Source: Plecoglossus altivelis (lineage: Eukaryota > Chordata > Actinopteri > Osmeriformes > Plecoglossidae). From it: a stretch of DNA of 64,000 bases. The notes under the pieces were generated by a model. That model was not told the DNA's origin, did no database searches, and worked only from the letters and a program-made list of their open reading frames with translations. The stretch spans positions 124,001 through 188,000 of the forward strand of contig BROE01000019.1 of NCBI GenBank assembly GCA_036571765.1. Reading direction: 5' to 3'. Below are positions 34,876-45,443 of this stretch, in pieces. The first letter of the stretch is position 1. Each line of letters starts with the position of its first letter. The translations under genes were made by a program, and so were the position numbers.

Positions 34876-34985
34876 GCCAACAAGCTGCGTACCAAGACCC
34901 TGCGTAACACCCTCAACCCTGTCTGGAGTGAGACCCTGACCTACTACGGCATTACTGATGAGGATATGGTCCGCAAAACGCTCAG
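34876..34985 (+). CDS. doc2b: doc2b exon, C2A middle with polybasic strand
   Basis: The 3' splice site is cgtag and the 5' splice site gtaatt. The translation has 36 codons plus two bases: it opens ANKLRTKTLRNTLNPVW and continues through GITDEDMVRKTL. The Lys/Arg-rich opening is the polybasic strand of C2A, used for acidic lipid and partner binding in the family. The exon ends in phase 2, and its last AG joins the first base of the next exon to make Arg. Confidence 0.93.
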
Positions 34986-37319
34986 GTAATTGCAACTCCC
35001 GTTGCCTTACATGTAACAGTGTATTGTCTGCATTACTCCTCATCATCATATCTCAAACTACAGTTGCAATGGGATATCATACAACCCACAAAGCCATTTC
35101 TTCCTTAACACAACAATTATTTGATTCAGTTAAATCTCCAATGTTTGTTCTCATGGCAGAACTCTGCCAAACATTGCAACTGAATTTACAGATATGATGA
35201 TGAGAAGTAATGGCGAAAATACAACAGTTTATGTACAGTATTGTTAACAAATGTGAGTAACACTGAGTTTGGGCATTTGCAGCTTTTCCTAGCAAGTAAT
35301 AGACTAAGTAAGTGACCAAATCTCTCAATCCCTGCCCCCCCCCCAAAAAAAACTGTATTGGAGGAAAAAGCAACAGATTACCCATCCCAGAGTCCACTCA
35401 TTTTATAACAGTCCAAAGCCAATCAGTGCATAAATTCGGAAAATTGCCCAATGGATTTAATTTGAGAGACATTCAAATGTTAGAAAGAAATACGTTGTGA
35501 CTCTCTGTCTGGGACATAACGGTATATGACAAGGGCTTCTCTAGGGGCTGTTCATTAGTGGGCGAGGCTCCAAGATATTTCTATTTTGCCAATCAAATCT
35601 ACCCAACTCCAATGCTTTTTAGTTAGGTCCTGGTGTATTTTTCAGCAATTTGTATTATCAAGCACACCACCCTAGGACATCATCTTGCTTCACACAACAA
35701 ACCCCCATTTCTTTCTGATTCTATTTTTCTGAATCTTTGTGAGATGGGGAGCAAATCAGCTTTCTTTAAGTAAACGAATCAACAGATGACAATGCATGAT
35801 GATTACGCCCATCATCGGGAGAGGTCGTTTAGCCCATCAGCCAATTTTACACTAATGACTATGAATGTCAACTAACATCTTATTAGCTCAGCAGTTGATT
35901 TATTTGCTTAGGTGGGTGGGCTTTGTTCGTTTCAGCAAAGGTGTTGATGACCCACACAAATTAATTGGCTGTCAATATTAAGACTTCTCTTTTTTGGGCG
36001 TATTATTAACAACCAGTGTCAGTGGTTGCCCTTTGGTTCCAGAGTAGGGATTTCAAATCAGAGTCACAGTTCTCTGTCAATAACTTTTTACCAATGACAT
36101 GGATGAGTTCAACTGTCAACACAAGCAACAGGACACAAGCAATGGGTTGCGGGCAACAGGATGCAAGCGACTGAAAGCAGTTTGATTGCCTTGTCTTGAC
36201 TGGACGCGATGCAATGCTGGACACGAGCAATGGGATGAAGCGCGTCACGATGATGTGTGTCTTGACACAGAGCAACGTTTGGTTTAAGCATTTTGTTGGA
36301 TACCTTGTTTTTGTTTATTTTTTGTTGTTCGTGTTAAAACCTTTGCAGCACGTGAAGTCATAGTAATGCGGTTATTTACGTGATATAATGAAAGTGAATT
36401 TGACTGATCCAGTTTGGACAGAGCGTATAACTATGATTATTAGCTCATTGAAGCTGGTTTCATCAGACTAACTAGATCTCTAAACCGTAAGGCTACGTAT
36501 TATTTATTTATTTATATTATGTTATTATTATTATAAAAAAATTTTTAACTGTTTTTCCTTCGTGAGAGGGCACTAGACAACTGCACAAGTGATGATGATT
36601 GGCTGAGTTAGAGTAAAGTTGCAAGCCAACCAGAGGTAAAGTTGATTGTTGCTGATGACACACAAACGAAAGCAAACATAGCCATACACACACACGCTAA
36701 AGTGGTAAACAACAACAGGAACGTCAAGCCCAGTATATCGCAAAGAAGCCTACATTGAATGCACATAATGCCCTGGACAAAGGTGCTTCTCCACATCAGT
36801 GTCAAGCAATTCAAATCTCATGAAACATCTTTCTATGGCACATGCTTCCATTGAATTAGTGGCCCTGAACACCGAAGAAGATAAAGACAGTGCCACTCAT
36901 GCCAAACATATACACATAAGCAAGTGGAGACAAAATGTGTTGTGATCCACTGTAAGGTTATGCTGAGTGAGTTACTTGTGAGTTACTTTGTACGTGTATG
37001 GTGTGTTCGTGTTTATGAGAAAGGGGCATAAATAGAAAGATAAGGATTGGAGACTATGTTAGGGCGTGTGAATGTGATGTGATGATTAGGTTGAGCCCAC
37101 CTGATGATTCACAAGGTCACACCAAAGCCTTACTTAGGCTGTCTGTGCCTGTTACCATGGGAACAGAAATCTCATCTAGCTCCTGCTATTGGGAGCCACT
37201 GTCCTTTATGTACATCAATATTCAATAACATATAACAACAATATAGCTGTGTTTCACTGTGTCTCAGTGTAAATCACTTGCTAAAGCAGTTCTTCACATT
37301 TTTCTTTAAACTAAGTGTT
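34986..37319. other. non-coding intron sequence
   Basis: No gene was recognised. An AT-rich ttattta/ttatta run is at 36495-36545. Short runs of C and A occur at 35334-35351. Confidence 0.5.
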
Positions 37320-37480
37320 TTCAGAATCAGAATAGGTTTTATTCGCCATGCAAGATATACAAGCACAGAATTGACTGTGGCAGGGAAGTGCAAACATAGA
37401 ACATAAATGAAACATAATACAGGTATGGTTTTAAATATGATTGATAGTTCAGCAAAAAAAGACTGAACATTACTATGAAG
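37320..37480 (-). repeat. L2-like LINE 3' end
   Basis: Starts ttcagaatcagaataggttt and continues tattcgccatgcaagatata. Read on the minus strand this is a LINE 3' end with a ttctgattctga tail, typical of L2-group 3' ends in fish. Confidence 0.65.
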
Positions 37481-38296
37481 AACGTCCATAAAGATAGTTT
37501 ACTTCATAAGCCAGGCTTACATCAATTAGTCAGACTAAGTTCTAGTGCATTCGGTTCATAAAGCCAGCTCAACGTAGTTCAAACTCAGTTACTAAAGCAA
37601 CATATGGTTTGAAACTATCCTGGTCCAGGGCATGCTACCTGTCAATCCAAACCCAATTATCTAGTTTCTTAACCAGGTGTCCCTGTAACACTGACTCAAA
37701 TTCCTATATCTCAATCTAAATGATCCTAGTATAATAATCATAGCTACACATTTGGTAACAGTTGCCTACAATTGAAAAACAAAACCAAATCCATACATCT
37801 ATCCTTCATTTTCCCGACACAATAAAACATGTTAAAAAGTTAGGTTGGTGCATAATGTATTGTGGATAATGTGTTGATAATGTCAAAAAGTTAATCTAAT
37901 GTCTGTAGAGAGTGGCTTTTTTTAATCGGCCCGTGTACGGGAGTATAGTTCCTTATCCCATCAAATGGAACAAGTAGGAATAAGACAAAAGTTTGTAAAT
38001 CCGTTTTTTGTTTTTTGCTAAACAATGGAAAAAAATGTTTTTCTTTCTTTTCTTTTTTTTTTTTTTTTTACAGATAAACCATTTAACGACTTGATATTTA
38101 ATTGGCTGTCAATGTGTAGTCAGCACTACCTGTTCCTTTTAAAGCAAATGTTCCCCCCTTACTCGATTAATATAGTTTATTGGTTACATTGTACACGTTC
38201 ATAAACCTGCTAAATACGCTTCATTGCTTTGGAAGTTTGCCCTTCTATCTTCATTCAATGCATCTACTATTTCATAACTGATGTAGGGCCTACTGA
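37481..38296. other. non-coding intron sequence with a poly-T tract
   Basis: No gene recognised. A T-rich tract with runs of T is at 38039-38069. The block 37500-37680 has cataagccaggcttacatc and similar phrases, which could be an old DNA transposon, not identified. Confidence 0.45.
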
Positions 38297-38440
38297 TGTC
38301 CATCCATCCATCCATTATCTACTGCTGATTCCTGGTAGCGATTGCAGTGCTGCTTGTTCCCATTAGGGGTCACGGGTGACTGGAGCCTATCCCAGTAACT
38401 CGGGCCATAGACGGGGTACACCCTAGACTGGGGCCAACAA
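38297..38440 (-). repeat. GTGTACCC-type repeat with GGAT tail
   Basis: Begins with ccatccatccatccatt (the tail, on the minus strand) and contains attaggggtcacgggtgact, ggagcctatcccagtaact and cggggtacaccctagactgg. This is the reverse complement of the blocks at 44486 and 55300. Confidence 0.8.
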
Positions 38441-38809
38441 GTCTGTATGCAGCTTCACCTGTATGCAGGTGAAGGACTCTTGCCGTTGTGTTGCCTGGTG
38501 GTGCTTGATGTTAATTGTGTCTCTGGTGACAGCTCTTTTATTTGATTAGTTACATCCAGTAGACCTTGGGAGGCCTCCAGCTCCATTCCTAGTACAGCCT
38601 GGTACTCAGCATTTCAGTGGTGGACCATATTAATATTCTTGAGATTACTAAAAACGTTCTTGTTTGTTATCTCGTGGAAGTGAACAGAGCAGCATGCAGC
38701 TAAACTAGTGTCTGTGATTTACACAAATTCCATTTACGTTCCCGGACCAGTGGGCTGGTATGAATGCAAATTTGGAGGCATGACAAAGGTACAGACCGGA
38801 GCCTAAGAA

Positions 38810-38960
38810 GGTTGTTTTACAGCAAGAGTTTCGATATGTGAGATTTACATTGCACAGAGATGTCAGTGGTTTGTGAGATTCCCTGTACGTTCATTTTACC
38901 CCCCGAACTCTCATTATTCAACTATGACAAGGTAAAATCAGTTTTGCTGTGAATTCCCTC
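38810..38960 (-). repeat. repeat shared with 29725-29840
   Basis: Both blocks contain acagcaRgaRtttcRatatgtg-like sequence, ttatcccccagactgccg / ttaccccccgaactctca and attcaactatgacaaggtaa / attcaattatgtcaaggtaa. The partner copy adjoins an L2-like RT fragment, so this may be the tail of the same LINE family. Confidence 0.6.
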
Positions 38961-40439
38961 TTTAATATTGAGGGATTAACTTAATTTTCATATCAATACA
39001 TCTCTTTGCAGCATTAGATAAAAAAGCACAAGTGGTGGCAACATCACTGGCTGTTCTTTCGAGATTAAATTTGTCACCGCTGAGAAGAACTATCATAAAC
39101 AGTAGCATCACAGGCATAGGGCCTTATCTGTATTTTCAGGAATCTGTGAGTGTGCCGCCAAACTTTTCACGGAAACTATGTATGTAGTCAAGTAATTTGA
39201 TTGTGTGCTTTATTGACATATTAGTCATGCACTGCATCACAGGCACTGTGCAGAAGTACTGTGAAAACATTTTTTGTATGTGATCCTTTGAAGACCGGTG
39301 TAGGGTTAAGTATTCTAGTTGTAATTATGAGTCATCATTGTCTCTCAGCATAGCCCTGTATAATTAATTAGAATCAGCATAATTATTAGACCCTCGTACT
39401 ACCAGACTTTTTGTGTCCTCACTTTCTTGATGTTTGGGTTATGTTTTCCTGTGTTTGACCCTAGCCACAGTTGGAAGTTGATTTAGTGTGCCACTGGCTG
39501 CCGTGCAAAAGTGTTAATGATAAAGCTGAAATGGGTAACAATCAGGTAACATCACAAAAATAATTCAAATGAGAAACAGTGCCCCAGATTCTTTATTTAG
39601 AATTTAATTGTGTTTAGTTTCCCAAAATACTGGGGAAAAGTTTGTTTTGGGGGTATATCTTTTGTTTGTAGGAGATACTGTTTGAATCAAGATTTCAGCA
39701 GACGTTGAAGGTGACAATGCTGTCAGAATAAGCTTGTTTCAAATGGGGGTTCTTTGTTAATGAATGAATGCAATATGAGTAAATGATTAAACATGTCACT
39801 TGAAAAACATGTCAGTCAGTTAAAACATTTTTCCGTTTTGATGCAACAGTTTAAACTATGTGAAGCTGCCATGTACCCTATTGCTATTCCCTGTTTCACT
39901 AAAGGAAATAAGAGAACCATTTTACTCCACAGTGGAGTGTGGAGTAAAGTGGAGTGGAGTGTCTTGAAGTGTACAATACATGCATGATTTTTAATCCATG
40001 CAATTTTCATAAATAATAAGGATGCGTATTTATTTTAAATATGCAGATATATGAGTTGTACATTGTAAGTAGACCCAAAAAAGTCTCAAAATGTTTGTAT
40101 TTTTGACACAATAAAAAAAATGGATTTGAAGGTGATATAGTAAAAAATAAATAAAGTACTGTTCCTGCTACAACGAACCACACCTCATAATTCCCCTAGA
40201 AGCTTTTCCCTCATCTTCTTCCTCCACCATTGGAGTTCATGACAGCCCCTGGAAATGTATGGTAAAAAGTTGCTACTTATTAGGGACAGTCCTCTCATTG
40301 TTTTCATCAAGTTTCACATCTACCATTGGAGCCCTCTAGCACCCTCTAGCATCAGCAGGTCAAAGTTGAAGGTACGTTTACATATGGAACTTATGGACAC
40401 CATGCAAAAATGTGGTACTGTTGGTTTGCTTGGATGCGA
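38961..40439. other. non-coding intron sequence
   Basis: No gene recognised. A small cluster of gtggagt units is at 39928-39961. Confidence 0.5.
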
Positions 40440-40774
40440 GTTCAACATTTTCAATGCGTGTATTTCTGCTTATATAGGTTTTCTGCCATTTTGAATTTAA
40501 TGTGAAAATCTTTTTTTTTTTCAAAAATTGTTTAATTTTTTTGGTCATAATTCTGAATTGACACAGATCTTCAGACCAAATCTCACACAAAGTATTAAGG
40601 GAGTTTTTATTTTTGGAAATGTTTGTCCAGAACAGTTAATCAAAGTCATCAGCAGAGCCACCAAACAGAAAGTTGGGCCTCACCAAATCTTTGATGGATT
40701 CACACCTAACTTGCTATGTGTTCTTGAAACCTTGGCGATGTCCCAAAAATGTGGGAAAAATGTATTCTGTTTGG
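40440..40774. repeat. dispersed repeat X, copy 4
   Basis: Contains cttatataggttttctgcca (40471), ccagaacagttaatcaaagt (40627), accaaacagaaagttgggcc (40660) and tgatggattcacacctaact (40692), in the same order as the other copies. It is cut at 40774 by the RTE insertion. Confidence 0.65.
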
Positions 40775-40918
40775 CCTCCTTGAACCGCCACCTTAACGTG
40801 GTGGAGGGTTTGAGTGCTTGAATGATCCCAGGAGCTATGTTGTCGGGGGCAATAAGCCCCTGGTATGGTCTCCTATGGCAAACTGGTCCTAGGTGACTAG
40901 CCAGACTAAGTGCGGTTC
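40775..40918 (+). ncRNA. HDV-like ribozyme, RTE copy 5
   Basis: Same order as the 31 kb copy. P1 is shortened at its 5' side (CCTCC at 40775-40779 can pair with GGAGG), L3 is TTAACGT, P3 is ACC/GGT, and P2 is GAACCGC with GCGGTTC (40912-40918). The P4 stem keeps CTGG, CTAG, GTGA, CTAG and CCAG, with TC in place of TT in the bulge, and CTAA follows. The loss of two leading C bases would weaken P1. Confidence 0.6.
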
Positions 40919-42112
40919 ACCAAAAACCCCTATGATGACAAAAAAAAGAGAATCGCTACGTCGCCCGGAGTGGCGTTACCGGGGCCCTACCCTGGAGCCA
41001 GGCCTGGGGTGGGTGCTCGCAGGCGAGCGCCTGGTGGCCGGGTCTTTGCTCATGGGACCCGGCCGGGTATAGCCCGAAAAGGCGACGTGGGATCACCTTC
41101 CTGCAGGCCCACCACCCACAGGAAAGGAGCCCGAGCTTGTGCGGGAGGTAGAGCGTTACCGGCTAGATATAGTCGGCCTCACTTCCACGCACAGCCTGGA
41201 TTCGCCAGCTCCCCCCTGAGTCGGTGAACGGTTTGCCAGCATTTCCTTGCGGCCTTGCGGCCGTCCGGTAGTCCTTCTCCATGGCCTCCCCGAATTCCTC
41301 CCAGACCCCAGTTTTCGCCTCCGCGACAATCCGAGCCGCGGCACGCTTGGCCTGCCGGGTCTGTCCGACTTCCTCCTCCACCAGCGGATCCAGCTCACGA
41401 CCAGGTGGTGATCGGTTGACAGCTCCGCCCCTCTCTTTACCCGAGTGTCCGAGACACGTGGCCGGAGGTCAGAGGACATGACAACAAAGTCGATCATCGA
41501 CTTGTTGTCGGTGAGGCCGACTATATCTAGCCGGTAACGCTCTACCTCCCGCACAAGCTCGGGCTCCTTTCCTGCCAGCGAGGTGACATTCCATGTCTCC
41601 AGCGCTAGAGACTGTGCGCATGGTCTCGGTCGTCCAGGCACCTGCCCCTGACCGCCGCCAAAAACACACTGCACCGGCCCCCTACGGTCCTTCCTGTGGG
41701 TGGTGGGCCTGCAGGAAGGTGATCCCACGTCGCCTTTTCGGGCTATACCCAGCTTGGTCCCATGGGCAAAGACACGGCCACCAGGCGCTCACCTGCTAGC
41801 ACCCACCCCAGGCCTGGCTCCAGGGTGGGGCCCCGGTACCACCACTCTGGGCAACGTAGCCAATCTCTCTGATCTTGGCATCATAGGGGTTTGGTGAACC
41901 GCACTTAGTCTGGCTAGTCATCAAGGACCAGTTTGCCTTGGGAGACCCTACCAGGGGCTTATTGCCCCGGACAACATAGCTCCTAGGCAAGGAGGGCCTC
42001 AGGAGGAGCTGGAGGAGGTGTGTGTGGAGAAGGAAGTCTGGGCCTCCCTGCTCAGACTGCTGCCCCTGCAACCCGGCCCCGGGTAAGCGGAAGAAAATGG
42101 ATGGATGGATAT
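40775..42112. mobile_element. RTE (Rex3-like) copy 5, fold-back rearranged
   Basis: Three blocks are joined. First, 40775-41197 on the plus strand is the ribozyme-like 5' end and leader. Second, 41198-41985 on the minus strand holds the linker, endonuclease and 5' end in reverse (CGPKAAARIVAEAK-type linker, MIDFVVMSSDLRPR, SLALETWNVTSLAG, ending near 41985 with a partly deleted 5' end). Third, 41986-42112 on the plus strand is the 3' end with a GGAT tail. The first and second blocks are long inverted copies that would form a large hairpin. No clear target duplication was found. This could be a rearranged insertion or an assembly chimera. Confidence 0.75.
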
Positions 42113-42444
42113 AACAAGACTTTATAACTTTTATTCTTAAGCCTTTATGACAGATTGAGAATTGCACAGATGAGAACAGTTATATTATAGTTTATATTGA
42201 TTAAATGTTATTTTCAAATTGTTCTCATGTTACAACAGTTTTTGGGTTGTCTTTTGGAACAGACATGTGCAGACTTGATCCACAGCATACAACACTAAAA
42301 CAGTATGCAGACAGCAATATAACAGGAAGACAGACATCAAGGTTCTAACTGATCAAAAACCTTCGTTCTAAGTCTCTACTACCACTCCGGGCGACGTAGC
42401 AATTCTCTTTTTTTTTGTCGTCATAGGGGTTTTTAGTGAGGGGT

Positions 42445-42604
42445 TTACTTAGTCTGGCTAGTCACCTACCTAACCCTAACCCTAACCCACCAGTTTGCCA
42501 TGGGAGACCCTACCAGGGGCTTATTGCCCCCGACAACATAGCTCCTGGGATCATTCAAGCACTCAAACCCCTCCACCACGTTAAGGTGGCGGTTCAAGGA
42601 GGGG
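42445..42604 (-). ncRNA. broken HDV-like ribozyme, RTE copy 6
   Basis: On the minus strand P1 (CCCCTCC at 42604-42598 with GGAGGGG), P3 and L3 TTAACGT are intact. A 20-nt TTAGGG-type insert replaces the P4 bulge region, and the 3' strand of P2 (GCGGTTC) is replaced by unrelated bases after CTAAGT, so P2 cannot form. Confidence 0.5.
42469..42488. repeat. interstitial telomeric repeat (CCCTAA)3 inside RTE 5' end
   Basis: Reads cctaaccctaaccctaaccc, three units of the vertebrate telomere repeat, exactly where other RTE copies have a two-base bulge in the P4 region. This is a directly visible insertion relative to the other copies. Confidence 0.9.
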
Positions 42605-43100
42605 GGGATGGGAATCAGCACCTCGAAATTTGAGGCCATGGTTCTCGACCGGAAGAAGGTGACTTGCTCCCTCCGGGTGGGTGGGGAGTCCTTGCTTCAA
42701 GTGGAGGAGTTCAAGTATCTCGGGGTCTTGTTCACGAGTGAGGGAAGGACGGAACGTGAGATTGACAGGCGGATCGGTGCAGCGGCCGCAGAGATGCGCT
42801 CTCTGTACCGGTCCGTCGTGGTAAAGAAGGAGCTGAGCCGGAAGGCAAAGCTCTCAATTTACCGGTCTATCTACGTTCCTACTCTCACCTATGGTCATGA
42901 ACTTTGGGTAAGGACGAGATTGCGGATACAAGCGGTCGAAATGAGTTTTCTCCACAGGGTCGCCGGGCGCTCCCTTAGAGTTAAGGTGAGGAGCTCAGTC
43001 ACACGGGAGGAGCTCGGAGTAGAGCCGTTGCTCCTTCACGTCGATAGGAGCCAGCTGAGGTGGCTCGGGCATCTGTTTCAGATGCCTCCTGGACGCCTCC

Positions 43101-43577
43101 CACACACTGCCCGGGCAACGAAGGAGTGGCTTCGTATGAAGCATTTCAAGATCCTGGACTGGCCTAGCCAGTCTCCAGATCTCAACCCCCAAAATCTTTG
43201 GAGGGAGTTGAAAATATATGTTGCCCAGCAACAGCCCCAAAACATCACTGCTAAAGAGAAGATCTGCATGGAGGAATGGGCCAAACTACCGGCAACAGTG
43301 TGTAAAAAGCTTATGGAGGCTTACAGAAAATGTGACCTCTGTCATTGTCAAAAAAGGGTATATAACCAAGTATCAAGATTAACTTTTGTTATTGACCAAA
43401 TACTTTTTTTCCACCATAATTTACTAATAAATTCTTTAAAAATCAGATTCTGTATGTCTCATTTTGTCTCTCATAGCTGAAGTGTACATATGATGAAAAT
43501 TACAGGACTCTCATCTTTTTAAGTGGGAGAACTTGCACAATTGGTAGCTGACAAAATACTACTTTGCCCCACTGTAT
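43101..43577 (+). mobile_element. Tc1-like transposon 3' part
   Basis: The frame reads TKEWLRMKHFKILDWPSQSP, then DLNPQNLWRELK and KLPATVCKKLMEAYRK. This is the C-terminal end of a Tc1-like DD34E transposase; the usual Glu of the DLNPIENLW-type motif is replaced (PQNLW). The 3' untranslated end and terminus follow: caaatactttttttccacca, aagtgggagaacttgcacaa and actactttgccccactgtat (43558-43577). The 5' part of this transposon was not found next to it. Confidence 0.85.
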
Positions 43578-43917
43578 ATACATGTATGTGTGTATATATA
43601 GGTATGTGTATATGTATGTAACTAAAACATAGAAAACTAATATTGGGTAAGTATATCCACATTTGTTTTTCACAAAGAATCAAATATACCCAATTTTTTT
43701 ATATTAAACTTCTGCTTGAGCTTTGTGTCATAGAAAACAAAAATGTTCCTTTTAATCTCAATGACATGCTTGTCTTGTAGGTGTTATATCAGTAGAAAAA
43801 CCACAGTGTTCTGTTCATATTACTTGTTACAGTACAAAAAAGACAAGAAAAGGTTCAAGTGTCTGATCATGGGTAGTTTGTTTGAACTGTGCTAATCTGA
43901 CAACCAGAGGCATGTAC
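43578..43917. other. non-coding intron sequence
   Basis: A short gtatgtg/tatgta-rich run (43578-43620) and otherwise nothing recognised. Confidence 0.5.
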
Positions 43918-44365
43918 AACAAATCAAGATTTGGTGTTAATGAGGTAACTTCGGGTTAAATCCAGGGGTTTTCTGTGTCACAACAGTGGAATAGTTGTTA
44001 CCGGATTTAATTGCCATGGTAACTCATGCTGAATGCCTAACTTTGTTGGGAGCAGGTTAAATTGGAGGTCAGAGATCCACCTGTATAAAAGCGACTCATC
44101 GAATTTGGGCGTTATTCACTCGGTTACTTTTACGTATAGGGTTGGTTAATGCGGAGAAACTGAGCAATGTAATTGTTCTATAGGCCCTTTGTATACCAAT
44201 ATCCTACAAAAAGGACTAACTTGTACTTGTTTGCCTCAAACTTTGTGCCAGTAGTCTTACTGCTTACTGCTATCGGTTTGAATAGTTTTTAAAATTTTCT
44301 CCCACAGTCGTTTGCCACTGCCAGGGTTGCAACAAAAATAATACAACAAAAGTTTGCCATTATGG
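43918..44365 (+). mobile_element. possible Harbinger-like fragment
   Basis: Contains aatgaggtaacttcgggtta, attgccatggtaactcatgc, agcaggttaaattggaggtc and cctgtataaaagcgactcat, which resemble 5' regions of fish Harbinger transposons as I recall them. The second half (44155-44365) matches 7605-7825 in reverse. No transposase remains. Class assignment is tentative. Confidence 0.35.
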
Positions 44366-44485
44366 AATGCACAACTGTAACTATCATATCTTGTGCCTAG
44401 GGCAGTGATATCAATAAGTCATGTAACTTACACATTTACATGTCTGCTACTTTGTGCCAGTTTCCCCTCCTTGATTTGGCCGCAG

Positions 44486-44635
44486 CCCTGCGACTTGCTG
44501 GCCCCAGTCCAGGGTGTACCCTGCCTATTGCCCGAAAGCTACTGGGTTAGGCTCCAGTCACCCGTGACCCCTAAATGGGAACAAGCGGCACTGCGATCCC
44601 TCCAAGAGATTAGCAGTAGATAATGGATGGATGGA
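44486..44635 (+). repeat. GTGTACCC-type repeat with GGAT tail
   Basis: Contains gcgacttgctggccccagtc, agggtgtaccctgcctattg and gctactgggttaggctccag, with cacccgtgacccctaaatgg before an atggatggatgg tail at 44622-44635. One of four copies in the window. It ends in the same tetranucleotide tail as the RTE LINEs, although its body is different. Confidence 0.85.
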
Positions 44636-45316
44636 TTTGGCCGCAGCGACTGTGTTGATTTTTGCCAGTATTAGATATTGGTATTCCTATTCCTTTGTCT
44701 GCCCATCCTGCGTGAAATATGCGGCTCTAGTTTTGTTCATTTTGCAATTGGACATATGGTGCAAACATTCCCCCTCTTATGTGAAAGTGGGCGTTTCTAG
44801 ATTGGAAATACCTGTGTTAATTGAACTATTTGTTAACCACCATAGTGACATGTTATGCAAGACCGCAGTTGTAAGGGTTAATGAAGCCAGGTAATTGAAA
44901 GAAATCCAGGGAACTTGATTTGCAGTACAGATCTCAGGGCTGAAAAATCAAAATTATTGTTCTTGGGCTGCAAAGTTTAAATCTTAAAATCACATCCTCT
45001 AATTAAGTTCCTCATTCTTCCTCACAAACTACGAATGACGTTGTCTTAGAAACCTGTTGGCTGTAAAACAAAAGGCCCAAAAGTCCATTTAGATAAGCTT
45101 TACTAAGTTACTCCTCATGTAAACTAAGTTAATGCATACTCTTCTTGTCACTCTGTCCACATTATTTAGTATGGCAGTTTTGTATATTGATAAATATGCA
45201 AATAAAATAAGTATTTTGATTTCATGAATGAACTGATGAATGAGTGAATGCTTCTTGTATTCTTCCTAAAAACCTTGACCCAACCCTTGACTTCATTTGC
45301 TTCATGTTTCTTTTAG
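44636..45316. other. non-coding intron sequence
   Basis: No recognised gene. A (tgaa)-like stretch at 45225-45250 precedes the exon at 45317. Confidence 0.5.
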
Positions 45317-45443
45317 GATTTCAGTATGTGACGAAGACAAGTTCCGTCATAATGAGTTCATCGGCGAGACACGTATCCCCCTTAAGAAACTCAAGCCCAA
45401 CCACACCAAGAACTTCTATAACTGCCTAGAGAAACAACTGCCT
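45317..45443 (+). CDS. doc2b: doc2b exon, C2A calcium-binding loop 3 and linker start
   Basis: The exon follows cttttag and precedes gtgagt. After the first base it has 42 codons, opening ISVCDEDKFRHNEFIGETR and closing NCLEKQLP. The CDEDKF motif carries the two loop-3 Asp ligands of C2A, so the C2A calcium site is complete across the exons. FRHNEF rather than FGHNEF is the Doc2-type version and argues against rabphilin. The downstream intron is phase 0. Confidence 0.94.

Larger units (their letters stand above)
42375..43100. mobile_element. RTE (Rex3-like) copy 6, head-to-tail scrambled
   Basis: 42375-42604 is the 5' region on the minus strand (ribozyme P1 to the start-codon region, with a telomere-like insert at 42469-42488 and a changed P2 3' strand). 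It is joined at about 42605 to 42607-43100 on the plus strand, which is the RT C-terminal segment from MGISTSK to PPGRLP. Neither a GGAT tail nor target duplication is present. The right edge runs straight into Tc1-like sequence at about 43100. Confidence 0.75.

Noticed and set aside
42469..42488. Chromosome end or subtelomere
   Set aside because: Only three telomere units are present, inside an RTE copy in the middle of a gene's intron region, so this is an interstitial insert and not a telomere.
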